Positions 59,401 through 64,000 of a stretch of 64,000 nucleotides of DNA are shown piece after piece. Both the position numbers and the translations under genes were made by a program. Origin of the DNA: Alviniconcha marisindica (taxonomy: Eukaryota > Mollusca > Gastropoda > Provannidae); NCBI GenBank assembly GCA_018857735.1, contig JABMCL010003092.1, positions 605,001-669,000 of the forward strand, written 5' to 3'. Position 1 is the first letter of the stretch, and every line of letters starts with the position of its first letter. Below the pieces are notes generated by a model. It was not told where the DNA came from. It made no database searches and worked only from the letters and a program-made list of their open reading frames with translations.

Positions 59401-62400
59401 GAAAGAATAAGTATACTGTATCTGATGTATGTTTGTTTGTTGATCACTTGTATATGAGATATAGCACTATTTCCTGCTCTCAAGCACTCACTGCCAGACC
59501 TGTTCACAGTGAAATACAAATAAGAGAATACTTTAAAAACACTGTCATATTGTTTTTAGAAAGTTAGAGTATTTTCAGTTTTTAGCCATAGACCAGGGGC
59601 AATGCTTTTTATCAATGTAATTCTTGCCGCTATGAGCAACTAAAATGTCTGAGTGGCAATACCGGTAAAAAAAAGATTTTAAAAAAGAAGGAAAAAAAAG
59701 AGATTCAATTACATAAAAGGTTAAAAAGCACACTATTTATCATGATGAAAAAAAAGATGCAAATTTTCAGGGTAATCCCCTATTTCAAGATACAAAACAA
59801 CAATTAAATAGTGAAAAATGAGATGCAGGACATTTATCTGCTTTTGGTTGTTTTATTATGACTGTTTTATGTCCAGACTGGACACAAAAACGATATAACA
59901 AAACAGCTCAATCAAAAGCAGATAAATATCCTACATCTCACTTTTAACTGCTTAACTCTTCTTTAAGTGTTGTTTTGTAGCTTGAAAAGGGAGCTTACCC
60001 CCAAAATTGGTATGTTGTTTTGCCATAATAAATAGTGTTCTTTTTAACCCTTAATATATGTAGCAATATTGGAATATTGCAGAAGATTTGGAAACAGAAG
60101 ACTCCACTATGCCAGGCTTAGATTTGTATCTTGACAGGAACACTTGTTCCCTCACTGCTTTGGCACTTTCTCTATCAGTTCTTTTCCACTTCGTTTTGTT
60201 CTCAGCAAAAATAATCTAAAAACAATTTTAACACAGCTTCCAGAAAAATGGTGAACACCTGTACTGTGCTGCAAAGATACAAGCCTCACTTTGAACTGTC
60301 CGAAAATTCATAGCACAATACAGAAACCAACGCGGCAGCGAGAGGTCACTAGACTTACACATGCACCACCGAAAACCCAGAACCGGGTAAATTCTGGACT
60401 GGAAAACAAATGAACAGCAAAACGTGTCTAGAAATATTTATGATCGTTTGGTATGTTTTTCTTCATATTTTCATATGCTGACAATTTAGACGTGCAAAAT
60501 ATGCCCAAATTGTACGAGTAAACAGGTCTGCACTGCGACAGATAGATATATGATGTAGTATGTGATACTGCATTACATGAACATATTACGTGAATTTGTT
60601 GTGTGATCACTGTGTATAAAAGAGAGAGCTACAACTCACACAACCAGTACAGCTGACAAAAGGGCCAGTGCAGCTAGAACAGACCCAGCAATGAGTCCCA
60701 GTGGAGTGGAAGCTGCAGACCCAGAAACAGGCACCCAACACACATCGCATGTACACACATCGCATGTACACACACGCGCACACACACACACCCCGCACAT
60801 ACACACATATTGCTGACATGCATTGCCAATTTAAAAAATAAAAATAAAGCCAAAAAGCTAATTTTAAAAAGAAGCAACCTGAAAATAACCTCAGCCCTAA
60901 AACAGTCATGTAAACTGTTGAATGTGAACCAGACTAGGTACACTATTTCTACTGATCTGCTACCCATCCCTCTACCTGAAAAAAGAAAAGAAAGTTGGAG
61001 CAAAGTGGCAGACTCAGGTGCTCACTGGCACCAAGCATTTACTGCTGCTTATGTATACATGTTAAAGCTTTTCATATGAAGGGGGGAACAAATTCCTCCA
61101 CTGTGATTAGACTATGCAACAAAAATCTGAAACAAGAATGACTGCTAGCATTCTAAAACAAGACCCCAACACATAAAAGATTCAAAAGAACGCTTATTTA
61201 TTATGACATTTATAAAATAAAATAAAATTTAAAAAATACTTATTAAAGGACAAGTCCAAGGTTGGGGTTGACTTTTGACATGATTTGCATTGAAGCTCGC
61301 TGAGAACGATGATGTAGGTGAAATTATGATCTGAGAGTTATAAACACACAAAAAAAGGCATTTTCTGTCGAACCAAAAGCATCGCCATGATGCCAAAATC
61401 ATGTGCACATATGCGCACTACGTCACTCTGGGGAGTCGCTGCAAAATGGCCTGCTTGAGCTCCGAAGCTGAAGCTGATACTTGGCCCAAGAGACCCATAA
61501 GGATACAGCCATATCAGTTTGAGCCTGTTAGGTAGGATTCTGAAAGAGTACCAGACCATCATGTCAGCAGCAGAATTGCCAGAATTGGCAATACGGACTG
61601 GTAGGTAAGCCATTTTCCTCACCACAGATGATCATGTACCGGTCAGCCTTTTGTATTGCAATGAGTCGAGTGAAGTGTCTCGTTTGATCGAATAATTTTT
61701 TTTTTTTTAAATTCACTCTGCTGCTTGATCAAACATGATTGGTCCAAGACAGAACTTCAGTGAAGCTGAATTTCACATTTTTCTGTGTACCACGATACAA
61801 ATTATTATTATACATTACTTCCAAGGTTGTGAGTACTGTGACTAAATCATCAGCGAGTGATGATTTGTTTCATGTAAACTGCATTGTAACAAACCGAACA
61901 CAAACTTGCTTTCGGTCAGCGCAAGTCGTAGACTGTTTACCAGGTGTGTGGGTACTAGACACTAGTGTTATATTGAAGGCCCTTTTATTTCTTTTTTGTT
62001 GTTATTGTTGAAAGTCTGCTTCACATATTCATTTATCGTTCGTTTTGTTTCAGGTGTTCTGCAGTCTGCTTTGGTGCTTTTTGCACAGAAGGAAATGCTG
62101 TTGGCTTCAAATTCCACTTTGATATGCAGTATTCAATGAAGTTTGCGAAATCGCACTCAGCAAAGTGCTCGCTACACAAATGGGTGTGATGAGGTGCAGT
62201 CAAAGTCAGCTCGTTTGAAATGCACAAATTTGATCCATTTTCGCCTCACAGCGGGTCAATTCCGTGGAAACTTGTGCATAGTTATGTTTTGGGTTGCTTT
62301 TGAGTTGTTACAGTTTGCTAGCATGGTTAGAGCTTTTTGTCAACCACACGCATACACATTCAATGAACAATCTATGATGGCAACCGCACTGACTCCCCAG

Positions 62401-63740
62401 ACTGATGTCACTTCCGAGAAAGTCACATGACTGAAAGAGAACCTGAGTCTGTAGTCTCGGCCAGCCTACAGAAAATAAAATCGATTAAAAACCTGCTTAA
62501 ATATTTTCTCTCTCCATTTTTTATTGATTAAATCTGAAACTACTGACTCATTTGTCAATCATTTCGATGGTCACTTTGCATACTTAAAAACCTTGGACCT
62601 TTCCTTTAAGGGGATTACCCCCCAAAAATTGCATATTGTGTCTATCTCATAATAAATAAGCATTCTTTTGAATCTTTTATGCAACAAAGTTCATAAGCAG
62701 TCAATCCCTGCCAGCTGTGCTACTGCAAAGGTAATGCTCACTTTGTAAAACATTTAGCCACTGGCAGCCTGTGTTCTGAGATAGTATTAGTAGGGCATAT
62801 GCTGATCATGGAAAGATAATCCACTTGCTAAAACAGAAACAATATTAAATACTTCCTCTGCATTGCAACTGTATCAAAATAAATAATGTTCAAAAACTTA
62901 TTGCTGTCCATCAAAGCTGGATAAGCATTCTTCTGGACAATGTTTACACAGTGCACATTTGGGCTGTGGGTACTGCTGAGGTGCTGCTCTTTGTTTTCAA
63001 TGTCCACTCTGCCTGGCAAACACAGAAGGCACATCTAGTCCTTCACACAAGCATGATACACATGACCGATGCAATTAAAGCCACTCTCTGTGTCCACATA
63101 AAGTGTCCTTATGATTATCAAAGATGAGTCAGAACAGCAAAAATGACTGACAATTTCTTATAAAGTTCTTGCAAACACAACCAACATACACCTCAACCAT
63201 GGAATGAAATTGACATACTGCAAAACTGAATGCTAACCTATCCAAAAATATGCACAATGAAAACTAATATTGTCCAAATACACAAAACATACAATACTTT
63301 CTTGATACTTCTGGACAGCTTTTAATCTAAGTCTTTTCTGACTGACACCACAAGCCACACTTCAGCTGCTTGACGTTGCCACACAGAAACACATACAGTC
63401 ATGTTCATTACAATCAGTCACAGCCTGATCATGAAAAGCTGTGCAGCACTGCAGTTACAAGTGTAGTAATAGCCTTTCACAGTTTCAGAAAAGGGTTAAG
63501 ACCGTGAGTCTTATCTGTAATACTGTCATATTTTGATCAGTGCACCACTCCAGATGTCAGAACAACAGCACTGCTCACCTTGGCGAGGTTCTATGGCCAC
63601 AACAACAGGCTCAGAGTAGGGTCCCTGTCGACCTTCCAACGTGAAAGCCTGCACTGTGATGTTGTATTCCACACCTTCATTTCCAGGTACTGTTGCATAG
63701 GAACTCTTCGAACCTTTCACTTCTACTGTCCGAGAGGTGT
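52615..63740 (-). CDS. Gene B: second gp130-like class I cytokine receptor, 3' part (5 exons)
   Basis: Minus-strand gene whose 5' end lies beyond the window. Exons in order: 63740-63579 (FN3), 60712-60640 (TM), 58384-58315 (juxtamembrane), 56409-56302 (tail 1), 53478-52615 (tail 2, stop). All phases agree: 1 to 1, 2 to 2, 0 to 0, 0 to 0. Product: end of an FN3 domain, one TM helix, a Cys/Lys-rich stop-transfer segment, and about 350 cytoplasmic residues with DYTTV (like the SHP2/SOCS3 site of gp130), SYLPQ (Tyr-x-x-Gln, STAT type), GYQEL and a C-terminal AYVQLV. The plan is the same as gene A, so likely a paralogue signalling through JAK/STAT. No sequence similarity beyond architecture is claimed. 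Confidence 0.72.
53479..54440. other. Gene B intron, unique
   Basis: AT-rich; no exon with fitting phase and no clear repeat seen. Confidence 0.5.
54455..54665 (+). repeat. 57-bp tandem repeat, with a dispersed copy at 55968-56060
   Basis: Three to four copies of AAAACAGAGGATAAATAACC plus ATGTAACATGCACACAAACA and GCAGGACAATCTCCCTT. A further interrupted copy lies at 55968-56170. Gene B intron. Confidence 0.92.
54684..55920. promoter_or_regulatory. Cluster of palindromes GGGTGAAAATTCACCC
   Basis: Seven perfect 16-bp palindromes (GGGTGA-AAAT/ATTT-TCACCC) at 54684, 54847, 54909, 55691, 55800, 55855 and 55905, plus a damaged one near 55745. The last five lie 50-56 bp apart in a decayed tandem repeat. 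GGGTGA is a known nuclear-receptor half-site variant, so each palindrome is an inverted repeat with 4-bp spacing. Regulatory function is only a guess; located in a gene B intron. Confidence 0.45.
56302..56409 (-). CDS. Gene B exon: proximal cytoplasmic tail
   Basis: Acceptor CTCTCTGTACAG, donor ACA|GTGAGT, 36 codons in phase 0. Contains LEDYTTVPTSG, a tyrosine context like the gp130 SHP2/SOCS3 site, in a Ser/His-rich stretch. A downstream donor AATG|GTATGA at about 56227 would put the terminal exon out of frame, so the GTGAGT site is preferred. Confidence 0.62.
56445..57785 (+). repeat. 53-bp minisatellite
   Basis: About 25 copies. The first half has GGACTACTGTAAGTGCCCCT, ATGGACTATCAGTCTCTGCC and TGACTACTAACAA; the second half has TATTGTAAGTGCC and CTAGTTGTGGCTGCC. 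Lies in the gene B intron just upstream (minus sense) of exon 56409-56302. Confidence 0.97.
57786..59705. other. Gene B introns, unique apart from one exon
   Basis: Apart from exon 58384-58315, nothing beyond AT-rich unique sequence. Open frames near 57950-58260 and 58670-59037 show no domain. Confidence 0.5.
58315..58384 (-). CDS. Gene B exon: basic juxtamembrane segment
   Basis: Acceptor TGTGACTTTCAG, donor CAG|GTAAGG. Encodes CKCYHRVRHTKKKFGNLDLT then NDQ: Cys and basic residues right after the TM helix, a classic stop-transfer. Ends in phase 0. No Pro-x-Pro box 1 is visible. Confidence 0.7.
59711..60060. mobile_element. Foldback (MITE-like) element
   Basis: Arms of about 140 bp are imperfectly complementary around a centre near 59880: TGAGATGCAGGACATTTATC and GCTTTTGGTTG on the left pair with GATAAATATCCTACATCTCA and CAATCAAAAGC on the right. 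The outer ends (CATAAAAGGTTAAAAAGCAC, and on the right AGTGTTCTTTTTAACCC) resemble the ends of the element at 61172-62681. Confidence 0.78.
60640..60712 (-). CDS. Gene B exon: transmembrane segment
   Basis: Minus-strand acceptor GTTTCTGGGTCTGCAG and donor GT|GTGAGT. The 73-base exon encodes STPLGLIAGSVLAALALLSA followed by VLVV, a clear single TM helix. It starts with two bases completing Ala and ends with two bases, completed to Val by the next exon. Confidence 0.78.
61172..62681 (-). mobile_element. THAP-bearing TIR element, 1,510 bp
   Basis: Terminal inverted repeats of 35 bp with one mismatch (start CATAAAAGATTCAAAAGAAC; right end TTCTTTTGAATCTTTTATG), flanked by CAACA at 61167-61171 and 62682-62686. 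A second inner inverted pair, AAAGGACAAGTCCAAGGTT (61245) and AACCTTGGACCTTTCCTTT (62590), may mark a nested element. The inside carries a THAP-domain relic on the minus strand. It sits in the gene B intron between FN3 and TM exons. Confidence 0.72.
62033..62334 (-). pseudogene. THAP zinc-finger domain relic
   Basis: Minus-strand reading from an ATG at 62334: CNNSKATQNITMHKFPRN, an in-frame stop, VRRKWIKFVHFKRADFDC, then in another frame THLCSEHFAECDF and WNLKPTAFPSVQ. This is the THAP order: zinc Cys, FP, conserved Trp, Cys-x-x-His (CSEHF), and the final Ala-x-Pro-Ser box. One of the first two zinc Cys is not seen. One stop and one frameshift make it a pseudogene. THAP domains are DNA-binding modules of P-type transposases and of domesticated proteins. 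Confidence 0.72.
62690..63560. other. Gene B intron, unique
   Basis: No exon, long repeat or element recognised. Confidence 0.5.
63579..63740 (-). CDS. Gene B exon: C-terminal half of an FN3 domain
   Basis: Acceptor CTGTGTTGCAG, donor CAAG|GTGAGC (minus strand). Encodes SRTVEVKGSKSSYATVPGN, then EYNITVQAFTLEGRQGPYSE and PVVVAIEPRQ: FN3 strands E, F (Tyr-x-Ile-x-Val) and G, with one Asn-glycosylation site. Leaves in phase 1 and joins the TM exon as GCT (Ala). Confidence 0.75.
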
Positions 63741-64000
63741 CTGCAACACAGATAGAGCCATAAAGCAATGTATAATAGCAGCTGTTGGTATGAAAAAACA
63801 ATAACTTTTCTGTCTATCTTTTCGCTATCAATGTTTGTCTGTTTGTTATCACATGTGTGTGTGTGTGGGGGGGGGGTCAATTTTGTACATGTGTGTACTG
63901 TATACTGTATGTTGTGGCAATTTTCCGATTTATGATTGCTTTCATTGTTTTGCACAGTGTTAGGAGGGCACACTTGCACTGAAATGCATTTTGTCAAGTG
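63741..64000. other. Gene B intron continuing out of window
   Basis: Short (GT)n and G(10) near 63856-63876; the next upstream exon is outside the window. Confidence 0.5.

Noticed and set aside
61338..61625. 95-codon minus-strand frame inside the THAP element
   Set aside because: No match to transposase motifs that I can see and interrupted context; could be promoter-like DNA instead.

Overview
The window is animal nuclear DNA: genes are split by GT-AG introns, coding density is very low, and most of the sequence is microsatellite, minisatellite or retroelement debris. The best guess for the source is a marine snail or other mollusc. This rests on the type of SINE tails (TGTAAAGCGC...CTATTATTATT), the CCHC-ended LINEs and the extreme CA/CT/poly-C repeat load. 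It is an inference; nothing in the window names a species.

Three protein-coding loci are supported. Gene A (+ strand, 165 to 11594, 5' end outside the window) and gene B (- strand, 63740 to 52615, 5' end outside the window) are both class I cytokine-receptor-like proteins of the gp130/LIFR/Domeless kind. Each has fibronectin-III (FN3) segments, one transmembrane (TM) helix on its own short exon, a basic juxtamembrane exon, and a long Ser/Thr/Pro-rich cytoplasmic tail on one terminal exon carrying Tyr-x-x-Gln STAT-type motifs. All exon phases in gene B, and all in gene A except one ambiguous donor, fit exactly. They lie tail to tail about 41 kb apart. Between them is a single-coding-exon gene for a type II membrane protein of the LicD/fukutin-related type (38258 to 39328, + strand), whose acidic catalytic motif looks degraded.

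Layout: 0-12 kb gene A, whose introns hold minisatellites and a LINE fragment; 12-16 kb LINE and SINE debris; 16-22 kb minisatellites with two weak candidate exons; 23-28 kb a 5-kb minus-strand LINE split by a 1,219-bp solo-LTR-like insertion; 28-36 kb large minisatellite arrays; 37-40.5 kb the LicD-like gene and another array; 41-46 kb further LINE and SINE fragments; 48.5-49.5 kb a deleted mariner inside a minisatellite; 52-64 kb gene B, with a palindromic motif cluster, a 1.3-kb 53-bp array, a foldback element and a THAP-domain TIR element in its introns. From about 48 kb onward long dinucleotide tracts almost disappear.

Points most worth a second look: minisatellites in gene A that start exactly at two exon 3' ends and copy the splice signals many times; two overlapping donors in the juxtamembrane exon, one of which would give a tail-less receptor; an inverted GGGTGA palindrome repeated seven times in a gene B intron; and the THAP element with near-perfect terminal inverted repeats and a 5-bp target duplication.
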